Under the pieces are notes generated by a model. It saw nothing but the letters and a program-made list of their open reading frames with translations. It had not been told where the DNA came from and searched no databases. A stretch of DNA of 20,427 bases, taken from positions 1-20,427 of the forward strand of contig DNPC01000682.1 in assembly GCA_003501565.1 (NCBI GenBank), written 5' to 3'. This DNA comes from Planctomycetaceae bacterium (GTDB lineage Bacteria > Planctomycetota > Planctomycetia > Pirellulales > Pirellulaceae). Each line of letters starts with the position of its first letter. Position 1 is the stretch's first letter. Positions 1-6,591 of the stretch are shown one piece after another. The position numbers and the translations under genes were made by a program.

Positions 1-20
1 TTCAAGGTTTTCGGATAGGT

Positions 21-40
21 TCTTAGCACGATCGCTAAGA
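21..40. repeat. Inverted repeat downstream of sulfatase 1
   Basis: TCTTAGC (21-27) and GCTAAGA (34-40) form a perfect 7-bp inverted repeat around a 6-base loop. It lies about 55 bases beyond the stop codon of the minus-strand sulfatase at 96-1502. It may be a transcript-end hairpin, but there is no T-tract on the minus strand, so intrinsic terminator function is doubtful. No coding sequence is seen in positions 1-95. Confidence 0.35.
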
Positions 41-95
41 TTCTCGCAAATCTGCGCTCGAGGCTGCTGTCTTCACCAGTCGCTCGCAGAAACAA

Positions 96-1502
96 TCACT
101 CGAATTCGCCCCAGACGGCCGGGACCTGAAAATCGGCAGGTTGGCGATTCGGCGGAATGTTCGGCTCGACGGCTTGCTGGCTGTATTCATCCAGCAGCCC
201 GCGCAGTCGAGTCGCGATTTCAGGCTGCTTCGCAAATAGGTTCTCACTTTCGGCGGGATCATCGGCGAGATTGAACAACTCCCAAGTCTCTTTAGCGGGA
301 GCCTTCGTTTGGTTGGCAGAAACGCCACCGTTTCGAACCAATTTCCAGTCACCTGCTACGACGGCACCAGTGAAGGGAGTTGCGTTAAGCAAGATTGACT
401 CGTGCGGCGAAGGCGCTCCTTCAGCGATCGTATGCCACGCGTCGCGACCATCGAGTGGTTTCTCTTGACTCAATTTCCCACCAGCCAGGCCAAGCAGCGT
501 CGGATACAAGTCGACAACGTGCAGAGCCTCAGCGACCTCTTCGCCCGGAGCTAAGCGGCCTTCCCAAACGGCGATTGTCGGACTGCGGACTCCGCCTTCG
601 TAGAGTTTCCCTTTTTGCCCACGCCAGGGGCCGACTGAACCAAATTGACGAATGCCTCCATTGTCACTGGTAAATAAGACCAGAGTATCCTTCGCCTCAA
701 AGCCGCTCTTATCTAGCTGCTGCATCACCTGACCAATTGCGGCATCCATACAGGCAACCATAGCAGCGTAGATACGGCGTTTCTTATTCGGAATGTGTTT
801 GTATTGGTCAATGTAGTGTTGCGGCGCCTGAATTGGAGAATGTGGAGCGTTAAAGGGCACGTACAAGAAGAGTGGTTTTGACGGATCATGTTGCTCAATG
901 ATCCGTGACGCCTCTTTGGCAATCAAGTTCGTGGTGTAGCCTGGATCGTCGCTTCTCATGTCGTTGCGATGCCAGTCATGTCCACCGTCGCGAACGTGTG
1001 TAAAGTAATCCAGCGCTCCGTTGTAATGACCATACTGAAAATCGAATCCCCGCCGCATCGGCAAGAATTCAGACGCATTGTGCCCAAGGTGCCACTTACC
1101 CACGATGGCTGTCGTATAACCCAGCTGTTGGAGTGCTTGTGGCAATGTGCGTTCGTCCACGGGCAACCCATGTGCAGCCCACGGGCGCACCACACCGCAC
1201 TGCAATCCCAGACGGATTGGATGCCGCCCTGTCAGCAAGGCACCGCGTGTTGGCGAACATACCGGCATCACATAAAAGCGACTCAGCCGCGTGCCCGAAG
1301 CCGCCAGAGCGTCGATGTTCGGCGTCTTAATCTGGCTGCCGTGATAACCGACATCCCCCCATCCAAGGTCATCGGCCAAGAAGACGATGATATGCGGCTG
1401 AGTCGCCCGGGCGTTATCCTTGGCGGCGATGTTTGCGCTAAAGAAAAAGCTGCCGAGCAATACGAAACTAACCCACCAGCACACACATTCTGTTTTCGCC
1501 AT
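96..1502 (-). CDS. Secreted sulfatase (arylsulfatase B-like, formylglycine type)
   Basis: 468-residue sulfatase of the alkaline-phosphatase superfamily. It is predicted to hydrolyse sulfate esters, probably on sulfated polysaccharides, outside the cytoplasm. A hydrophobic N-terminal segment (about residues 8-27, ending SANIAA) looks like a signal peptide. The metal-binding DDLG is at residues 44-47. CSPTR at residues 82-86 is the canonical CxPxR signature, with C82 the site of conversion to formylglycine. Further hallmarks are GKWHLGH (138-144), NAPHSP (221-226) and TSDNGG (281-286, metal ligands D283/N284). The C-terminal part has the usual ENL-type ending of bacterial sulfatases. The ATG start directly precedes the signal peptide. 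A second, divergent sulfatase lies upstream on the same strand after a 226-base gap. Family assignment is very secure; the exact substrate is not readable, and the arylsulfatase B resemblance is from overall pattern only. Maturation would need a formylglycine-generating enzyme encoded elsewhere. Confidence 0.96.
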   Translation of the reverse strand: MAKTECVCWWVSFVLLGSFFFSANIAAKDNARATQPHIIVFLADDLGWGDVGYHGSQIKTPNIDALAASGTRLSRFYVMPVCSPTRGALLTGRHPIRLGLQCGVVRPWAAHGLPVDERTLPQALQQLGYTTAIVGKWHLGHNASEFLPMRRGFDFQYGHYNGALDYFTHVRDGGHDWHRNDMRSDDPGYTTNLIAKEASRIIEQHDPSKPLFLYVPFNAPHSPIQAPQHYIDQYKHIPNKKRRIYAAMVACMDAAIGQVMQQLDKSGFEAKDTLVLFTSDNGGIRQFGSVGPWRGQKGKLYEGGVRSPTIAVWEGRLAPGEEVAEALHVVDLYPTLLGLAGGKLSQEKPLDGRDAWHTIAEGAPSPHESILLNATPFTGAVVAGDWKLVRNGGVSANQTKAPAKETWELFNLADDPAESENLFAKQPEIATRLRGLLDEYSQQAVEPNIPPNRQPADFQVPAVWGEFE

Positions 1503-1728
1503 AGTGCTCTTCTCAAACTGCCGATTCTTGTAACTCTAGATGGCTCGTGTGAAATCCGGACTTTGCAATCGACGGCGTGGCAAACATGTTTTCCCCTATC
1601 GCCATCAGCAAAATTGCTACACTCGGACCAGTTTTAGCGCGTGCCTACGTTCAAGTGAAAATGCTGAAAAGTGCGTAGACCGAACTCTTTCTCAAATTCA
1701 CGATCTTCCTAATCAAGACTCTCCGCAA

Positions 1729-3078
1729 TCAAGATCCCGGAATGACTTCAGTCTTAAACTTCTCAATCGCTTGCTGCATTGAGCGGGAGATCTCCGAACG
1801 TTCCTGTGACACGTCAACGGTTTCGCCGGGATCAGTCGCTAGATCAAATAACTGTACGTTGTCTTGCTTGACTATCATTTTCCAATTGCCGCGACGCATC
1901 GCCGTGCCTAGTTTCGGTTCGTAGCCGAAGAAAATGTCGCGCGGCGTGAGGGCAGTTTGATCGATGATGTGCTCTCGCACACTTACTCCGTCAAGGTTGT
2001 CGGGGTTGTCACTAGCGATGCCTGCGATCTCTGTTAACGTTGGAAAGAGATCGAACCCAACGATAAGCTGATCGGACTTGGTGCCAGGTTTGACTTTCCC
2101 TGGCCAGCGCACGATCGCCGGAACGCGGTGACCGCCTTCATAGTGGCTGAATTTTCCTCCGCGATAACGCCGGAATTCACGCGGGCTCATCCCAACCGCT
2201 CCGTTATCGGACAGGAATACGACGATCGTGTTCTTGGTCAGTTCAAATTCGTCCAAGGTCGTCAAGATCTCGCCTACTCCAGCGTCCAGATCCTCGAGTA
2301 TCCATTTGTACTTGGCACGATTCACATCGTTCAGCTGATTGGGATTTTCTCCTTTGATACGATTATCGGGCGTATCTTCGACTGTCTGATACGGGTTGTG
2401 AACAGCCGCATGGGAAACATATAGAAAGAACGATTCACTTCGGTGGCGTTCGATAAAGTCGACACTGCGCTGCGTGATGATATGAGTCGAGTAACCGGGA
2501 ACGTCCGTTTGCTCAAGCCCAACTCGCCACGAACCGTGTTTGTGATAATCAGTTGCGCCGTTCAAGAATCCTACAAACTCGTCGAATCCATGATGCGTCG
2601 GGTTGTATTGGTCTTGGTAACCGCAATGCCACTTTCCAAACAGCGCAGTAGCGTAACCGTTATCCTTGAACACGCGCGGTAGAGTCGGAGTTGACGGCAA
2701 GAGCCCGTGTTCCGGTTCGCGACTTCCGACAATAACGTCAACGATTCCAAAGCGTTGTTGATATCTACCCGTCAATAGTGCGGCCCGCGTCGGACTACAC
2801 ACCGAAGAATTGGTGTGAAAGTCGGTAAGCAGCAAACCTTCACTTGCTAGCCGCTCAATATTCGGTGTCTTAACCCATCCGTCGTACAAGGCAAGATCAC
2901 AACAACCAAGATCATCTGCCAGGATAACCACGACATTCGGCGGCGTATCCGAGTAAGCGGTCGCTGTGATCGAGATAGAGCCGAGCAGAAATGCCAGGCA
3001 AGCTACGCACCAACGCACAGGGCTTTCGCCCTGGACGTAGGAACCCCGGTGGAGCTGTGTTGCATTCAGGTCGGTCAT
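1729..3078 (-). CDS. Secreted sulfatase (formylglycine type)
   Basis: 449-residue sulfatase, upstream of and on the same strand as the sulfatase at 96-1502. The N-terminus has an unusually long polar stretch (about 20 residues) before the hydrophobic signal segment VRWCVACLAFLLG (21-33). A later start with a shorter n-region is conceivable, but I see no better ATG. The core motifs are complete: DDLG (55-58), CSPTR at 94-98 with C94 as the formylglycine site, GKWHCG (the usual GKWHLG with Cys for Leu), HAAVHNPY and LSDNG. The DDLGCCDLALYD stretch is also cysteine-rich compared with the usual DDLGYGDLG. The products of the two neighbouring genes share only the sulfatase core, so they are not a recent tandem duplication. 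They probably act on different sulfated sugars (inference). The 226-base gap between them holds no gene that I can see. Confidence 0.95.
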   Translation of the reverse strand: MTDLNATQLHRGSYVQGESPVRWCVACLAFLLGSISITATAYSDTPPNVVVILADDLGCCDLALYDGWVKTPNIERLASEGLLLTDFHTNSSVCSPTRAALLTGRYQQRFGIVDVIVGSREPEHGLLPSTPTLPRVFKDNGYATALFGKWHCGYQDQYNPTHHGFDEFVGFLNGATDYHKHGSWRVGLEQTDVPGYSTHIITQRSVDFIERHRSESFFLYVSHAAVHNPYQTVEDTPDNRIKGENPNQLNDVNRAKYKWILEDLDAGVGEILTTLDEFELTKNTIVVFLSDNGAVGMSPREFRRYRGGKFSHYEGGHRVPAIVRWPGKVKPGTKSDQLIVGFDLFPTLTEIAGIASDNPDNLDGVSVREHIIDQTALTPRDIFFGYEPKLGTAMRRGNWKMIVKQDNVQLFDLATDPGETVDVSQERSEISRSMQQAIEKFKTEVIPGS

Positions 3079-3119
3079 CAGCGTCTCGCATACAGGTAGA
3101 GGGGCTCCGCTTCCCCATT

Positions 3120-3141
3120 GTACGCGACAGGAGTACGCGAC
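3120..3141. repeat. Short direct repeat GTACGCGAC x2
   Basis: GTACGCGAC occurs at 3120-3128 and again at 3133-3141, separated by AGGA. It lies in the leader region just upstream of the sulfatase at 1729-3078. It may be a regulatory half-site pair or chance. Confidence 0.3.
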
Positions 3142-3196
3142 GTGGCACGCTGTAGATTACCCGCCGCAGAACCATGCAGCACTTAATTCCGGCGAA

Positions 3197-3436
3197 TCAA
3201 TGCCACTCGACTTCTTCATCATTCTTCTTGCCAAAGATCCGCTCTACTGCAGAAGCGAAGTACCAATCCCGCTGCTGCTTGCCCTTAAGCTTGTCCTCGT
3301 CGGCATCGTCGTACACGCTGACTCCTCGAGCATGGTCGATCCAAGCGCCTTTCGGGCTTTCCGCGTTTGCATTGGCAATGCTCAGCTATCGCCGCCGCAG
3401 CAACACACCTGCTTCGGCGTGAAGGGCATCGGCCAT
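3197..3436 (-). pseudogene. Small reading frame interrupted by an in-frame amber codon
   Basis: An ATG (3436-3434) follows immediately after the TAG of the upstream membrane-protein gene. Its frame reads 16 codons (MADALHAEAGVLLRRR), meets TAG at 3388-3386, then stays open for 62 more codons to TGA at 3199-3197. The second part is hydrophilic and protein-like (GAWIDHARGVSVYDDADED, then DWYFASAVERIFGKKNDEE and a final VEWH). It has no ATG, GTG or TTG near its beginning. Possible readings are a gene broken by a nonsense mutation, a frame read through or re-initiated at the amber codon, or a downstream part using a rare start (CTG 3385 or ATT 3379). I do not recognise a family. Its position directly behind two coupled genes argues that it was once the third cistron of the VWA operon. 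Confidence 0.45.
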
Positions 3437-4303
3437 CTAAGCGGTCTTATTTGCAGCGAAAGCTTGAAAGCTGGGCTTAGACAGCGCAAGCGAAACGCAG
3501 ATGATCGCGCTTTGGGCGGCGAAATTGTAAGTCACATCGGGCAGGGATAGGACGAAACTCCCTGTTGCCCAGAGTGTCCCAAAATGCACACAAGCTACTA
3601 GGCAGCAACAAACAACTGCCGATGCTACCATTCGAAAACCGAGCTTGCCGGAAAGACTAACCAATGCCCACAGCCATACGGCGGCGAGCAGACCACTGGC
3701 CATGCCAATGATGGGCATGGCACCCATTAATTCCCACTGGAGCATTTCCGGCGTCCACTGCCAATAACGCTGGCCGATCCGTACGAAGCTGACTACAACC
3801 GCACTTGCCGTGGTCACCACGAGCAAGGTCCCGATGCCAAAGACGCGTTGTTCAGCCAAGCTCTCCACCGGATCATCGTTTTGCAAATCAATAGGTGGGT
3901 ATAGCCTCTTCGAACAGTTAATCTTGTAACACAGGACTGCAGCTATAACGGTGGCAGCTTGCGTACAAAGAGCCACAGCCCACCCAACAGACGCTGCCTC
4001 GCCGACACCCCAGGGCATAATTCTGCGGATCAGCATCCAGATAACGGAAATCCCAAACATGGGTATAACGCAACGCGCAGCGGGATTCTTGACGACCGTG
4101 GCGGCCCAAATAGCCACTAGCGAAAGTTGACTAAACGGAATCGCTAGCAACAAGATCATCGTCGCATCACTAAGTATCCCGCCGCAGCAGTGCAACGCTA
4201 GGATCGCCGCAAGATGAATGGCGAGCGTTACCATCACTCCACGTGTGAACCGACGGCGAATATCCCAGGAGCTGGCTGCAAGGGGCACGGATTCAGACCG
4301 CAT
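3437..4303 (-). CDS. Polytopic membrane protein, unknown function
   Basis: 288-residue integral membrane protein with roughly eight hydrophobic segments, at about residues 24-41, 46-69, 77-95, 102-124, 154-173, 192-215, 222-246 and 258-275. A short soluble loop (about 128-152, acidic, DLQNDDPVESLAEQ) splits them into two groups of four. It is cysteine-rich in the membrane (CC near 40, CCC near 232). I do not recognise a family. The ATG start at 4303 shares one base with the TGA of the upstream VWA gene (TGATG), so translation is almost certainly coupled. A TTG one codon earlier is also in frame but is a worse start. The coupling suggests that it works with the VWA protein, perhaps as its membrane partner; this is inference from gene order only. 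Confidence 0.85.
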   Translation of the reverse strand: MRSESVPLAASSWDIRRRFTRGVMVTLAIHLAAILALHCCGGILSDATMILLLAIPFSQLSLVAIWAATVVKNPAARCVIPMFGISVIWMLIRRIMPWGVGEAASVGWAVALCTQAATVIAAVLCYKINCSKRLYPPIDLQNDDPVESLAEQRVFGIGTLLVVTTASAVVVSFVRIGQRYWQWTPEMLQWELMGAMPIIGMASGLLAAVWLWALVSLSGKLGFRMVASAVVCCCLVACVHFGTLWATGSFVLSLPDVTYNFAAQSAIICVSLALSKPSFQAFAANKTA

Positions 4304-6225
4304 CAATACTGAATCCCAACATAACGTAGGCGTTCTTTCGCAGTCCTCGCCGCTACTGTATCCGGATAATTGTTCATAAGCGTCCGGTACTTGGCGATGG
4401 CGGCCCTGGGCGACGATCTTTCGAGCTGAAAAGCATGCCGCATGACAACCTGAGCAGAACGTTCGTCTTTCGCCAGTTTCAGCTTGGCTGTTTCCAGCAG
4501 CGGGACTTCACCAAATGCTTCGTTGAGCTCTTGAAAAATCTTGTTCCGCGTGGCGGCGTCTTGGTCGAGGCTGGCGTCTCTGGCTGCGACTAATACGCTT
4601 CTCGTTTGGGCCTCCAGCGCTGGCACGATCTTGGAACGAAGATTCGTTCCTTCGAGATCCGACATAAGTTTACAAATAAAGCGGGCGGCCCCGAGACTGT
4701 CAGGCTGCTCGCTTGCCTGTCTCAGCAATTCGTTACCAATTCTCTCATGTTCCGCAATGCACTCATCCGTGACTCGCGTTTCCGGGAGTGTGGAAATCAC
4801 GTATTCCAAGTCACGAATAGCAGGAACAAGCTGCCCGTCTTTTTGTAGCTTCGCTGCACTGTCTCGAAGAGCGACTGCGAGCGATGCTCGCGTTTTCTTG
4901 GCGGTCGGAGCTTCCGGGAATTCTCCATGAAACTTCGTGAAGAACCTGAGCATTCTCTTCCGCTCGTCAGGCATGTTGGGATTTTCGAAGCTGACCAGCA
5001 GTGCATTGGCCAGCCATGCCTGAGTTTCACCAATGAGTTCGGCTTTCTCATCCGCTCTGACGGATTCGCTCAGTGCGAATCGGACCGGTTGCAAATCACT
5101 TTCCTCAAGCCCCTTCTCGGCCAGTTGGCGGAGTATCGCACCGATTTGTATCTTCAATGCTGGAACTTCAGACGCATCTTCCGATTCAAAATTCGCCACA
5201 GCCTTGTTCAATAGCGTTTGGGTTTCATCAAGCCTGCCTTCATCCATTGCCGTGCGTGCCTGGCTGAGAGCGACGGCAGGATCAATCCCATTTTCCAGTG
5301 GGACAAAACGAAAATCGCCGTGCGTCATTTCCGCCAGCCGCTTCATATTCTTGCGGCTGCTTCGATCCTCGAACGCAATCGAATGTATAGGCGTCTTTAT
5401 CGGATCAGACGCCACGATTGAGAATGCATCGGAGTTCCCTCCGAGCAAGTTCTGTTCTTTTTGCTGTTCGTACCCGTTGAATTCGCCGTCGGAGAGCATG
5501 AAAATCGCACTGGGTCTCATCCGCAACGCAATTCGAAGGGCTTTGCGAGGATCGGTACTTCCGCCATCATAAGAAGTCTCAAGCCACTCCCGCAAACGTC
5601 GCTTATTCTCTCGATTCGCGATCACAGGTGTGGGCGTAAGTTCGGTTTGGCCGAACATTTGCGTCACCCCACTACTGAACAGCAAAACGTAGAAACTCTG
5701 GTGTGGGCCCAACTGGTCTACCGAACGCATCAATTCGTCGGTGGCCCGGCCATAGCGACGCCCTTTCATACTTCGCGACGTGTCGACCACATAGACGAAC
5801 TCATGTCCACCAGCTTCGATACCAAAAAAGGTTCCTCGAGCCGAGCTCGCTCCGCCTGCTTTCTCTGCCGCCATGTGCGGTCCGATTCCCTTCAGCACTG
5901 ACGCGACCGAGATCGTTGCGGGAGATAAAGAAGGAGATTCGCCCGCACTGGACAGTAACTCGCTTGACGTGACTTCGAATACGGACAACTCTTCTTCCGC
6001 AATCGACTCATCAAACCGAACGACTAGTGTACTGATGCCCATCCCGCCGTAGTCGGCTGGGGCTAGCACGAATAGCAGCACCAGCAACACGAGCAAATGG
6101 ATGCCCACCGAGCAAAGGAAACTAGCCGACTGCATTTTGCGGCGCACGGGTCTCCGCCGCGTGTGCACACCCAGTCCGGTGTCAGTTCTTGGTGCGGCTT
6201 GGCGACCTGAAGATCTATCTTGCAT
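4303..6225 (-). CDS. Membrane-anchored von Willebrand A domain protein with helical repeat C-terminus
   Basis: About 640 residues. Numbering is from the ATG at 6225; a TTG at 6246 would add seven residues, and neither has a strong ribosome-binding site. A basic N-terminal tail (RRRPVRRK) precedes one transmembrane segment (about 38-56), giving a single-pass anchor with most of the protein outside. The VWA domain starts near residue 142. It has a complete MIDAS metal site: D148-x-S150-x-S152 (DTSRS), T224 in GGSTDP, and D246 in LSDGE. The second half (about 315-640) is alpha-helical and rich in Ala, Glu and Leu, with TPR-like spacing and an ending (RAAIAKYRTLMNNYPDT) typical of tetratricopeptide units. 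VWA domains of this kind bind protein partners through a divalent metal. The last base of the stop codon is the first base of the next gene's ATG, so the two form a coupled pair. The function is unknown beyond a scaffold or adhesion role. Confidence 0.9.
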   Translation of the reverse strand: MQDRSSGRQAAPRTDTGLGVHTRRRPVRRKMQSASFLCSVGIHLLVLLVLLFVLAPADYGGMGISTLVVRFDESIAEEELSVFEVTSSELLSSAGESPSLSPATISVASVLKGIGPHMAAEKAGGASSARGTFFGIEAGGHEFVYVVDTSRSMKGRRYGRATDELMRSVDQLGPHQSFYVLLFSSGVTQMFGQTELTPTPVIANRENKRRLREWLETSYDGGSTDPRKALRIALRMRPSAIFMLSDGEFNGYEQQKEQNLLGGNSDAFSIVASDPIKTPIHSIAFEDRSSRKNMKRLAEMTHGDFRFVPLENGIDPAVALSQARTAMDEGRLDETQTLLNKAVANFESEDASEVPALKIQIGAILRQLAEKGLEESDLQPVRFALSESVRADEKAELIGETQAWLANALLVSFENPNMPDERKRMLRFFTKFHGEFPEAPTAKKTRASLAVALRDSAAKLQKDGQLVPAIRDLEYVISTLPETRVTDECIAEHERIGNELLRQASEQPDSLGAARFICKLMSDLEGTNLRSKIVPALEAQTRSVLVAARDASLDQDAATRNKIFQELNEAFGEVPLLETAKLKLAKDERSAQVVMRHAFQLERSSPRAAIAKYRTLMNNYPDTVAARTAKERLRYVGIQY

Positions 6226-6382
6226 TTCAACCACCGGGCTCGTCAAACCGACTATCCGTCGTTTTCAACGATCTTCGCAAACACACAGAAACACTTGCGG
6301 GCGAATCGACGGGGGCGTGGGGTGGCATCAAGAGAGGTGGCGCCGAGTCGCAGCTACTAAGCATCCAGATTCTGGCGCGGAA

Positions 6383-6410
6383 GTCAAATATTGACGCATG
6401 TTGCATGCGT
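6383..6410. promoter_or_regulatory. Overlapping inverted repeats upstream of the VWA operon (operator candidate)
   Basis: Two perfect inverted repeats overlap by two bases: GTCAA-ATA-TTGAC (6383-6395) and ACGCATG-TTG-CATGCGT (6394-6410). They lie 140-185 bases upstream of the VWA start codon on the minus strand. On that strand the TTGACT at 6387-6382 resembles a -35 hexamer, although I see no convincing -10. They look like regulator binding sites in a promoter region. Confidence 0.4.
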
Positions 6411-6475
6411 AAACTGCCAAGAAACTAGGCTGTGCCCGGCTGAGGGCAGATGTGCCTACGTGTGGCGAATTGGAT

Positions 6476-6533
6476 GCAGTCTGGGAGACAGACTGCCTAG
6501 TATCTGAATGGCCAGTCTGGGGACAGACTGGCC
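6476..6533. terminator. Two adjacent hairpins sharing a CAGTCTG core
   Basis: Hairpin 1 is GCAGTCTG (6476-6483), a 5-base loop, then CAGACTGC (6489-6496). Hairpin 2 is GGCCAGTCTG (6510-6519), loop GGGA, then CAGACTGGCC (6524-6533). Both stems are perfect. They lie 60-115 bases beyond the stop of the minus-strand peroxidase gene (ends 6592), so they could end its transcript. There is no T-tract. The related sequence of the two stems, and their merging into the tandem repeat that follows, suggest a repeat-derived element. Confidence 0.5.
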
Positions 6534-6586
6534 TACGTGAGACTGGCCTACGTGGTAATGGCCTACGTGAGACTGGCTTACCGTGG
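6529..6586. repeat. Tandem 15-bp repeat, unit TGGCCTACGTGAGAC
   Basis: Four consecutive units with an exact 15-base period start at 6529, 6544, 6559 and 6574. Units 1 and 3 are identical. Unit 2 differs in its last five bases (GGTAA for GAGAC). Unit 4 is degenerate and incomplete (TGGCTTACCGTGG). The first unit begins inside the right arm of the second hairpin. It fills the gap between the repeat-bearing hairpins and the peroxidase stop codon. It is not coding: frames across it are short and repetitive. Confidence 0.75.
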
Positions 6587-6591
6587 GCGTC

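Larger units (their letters stand above)
6226..6591. other. Intergenic region between VWA gene and peroxidase gene
   Basis: This 366-base non-coding stretch holds the leader of the VWA operon (with overlapping inverted repeats at 6383-6410 and a small palindrome CCAGATTCTGG at 6365-6375). Towards the peroxidase it holds the hairpins and 15-bp tandem repeats. No gene is supported on either strand. Confidence 0.7.

Noticed and set aside
1..75. Minus-strand frame reading ENLSDRAKNLSENLE off the left edge, resembling a coiled coil
   Set aside because: It is preceded by an in-frame TGA with no start codon, and the similar-looking words come from an inverted repeat. The sulfatase upstream already has a complete C-terminus.
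969..1637. 222-codon plus-strand frame
   Set aside because: It lies almost wholly antisense to the secure sulfatase gene, and its product has no protein-like pattern.
96..3078. Recent tandem duplication of the two sulfatases
   Set aside because: They share only the family motifs; lengths, N-termini and intervening sequences differ throughout.
5033..5572. 179-codon plus-strand frame
   Set aside because: It is antisense to the VWA gene; the Ser/Ala/Arg-rich composition is typical of a shadow frame.
6529..6586. CRISPR array
   Set aside because: The units are directly tandem with no spacers, and there are no cas genes.
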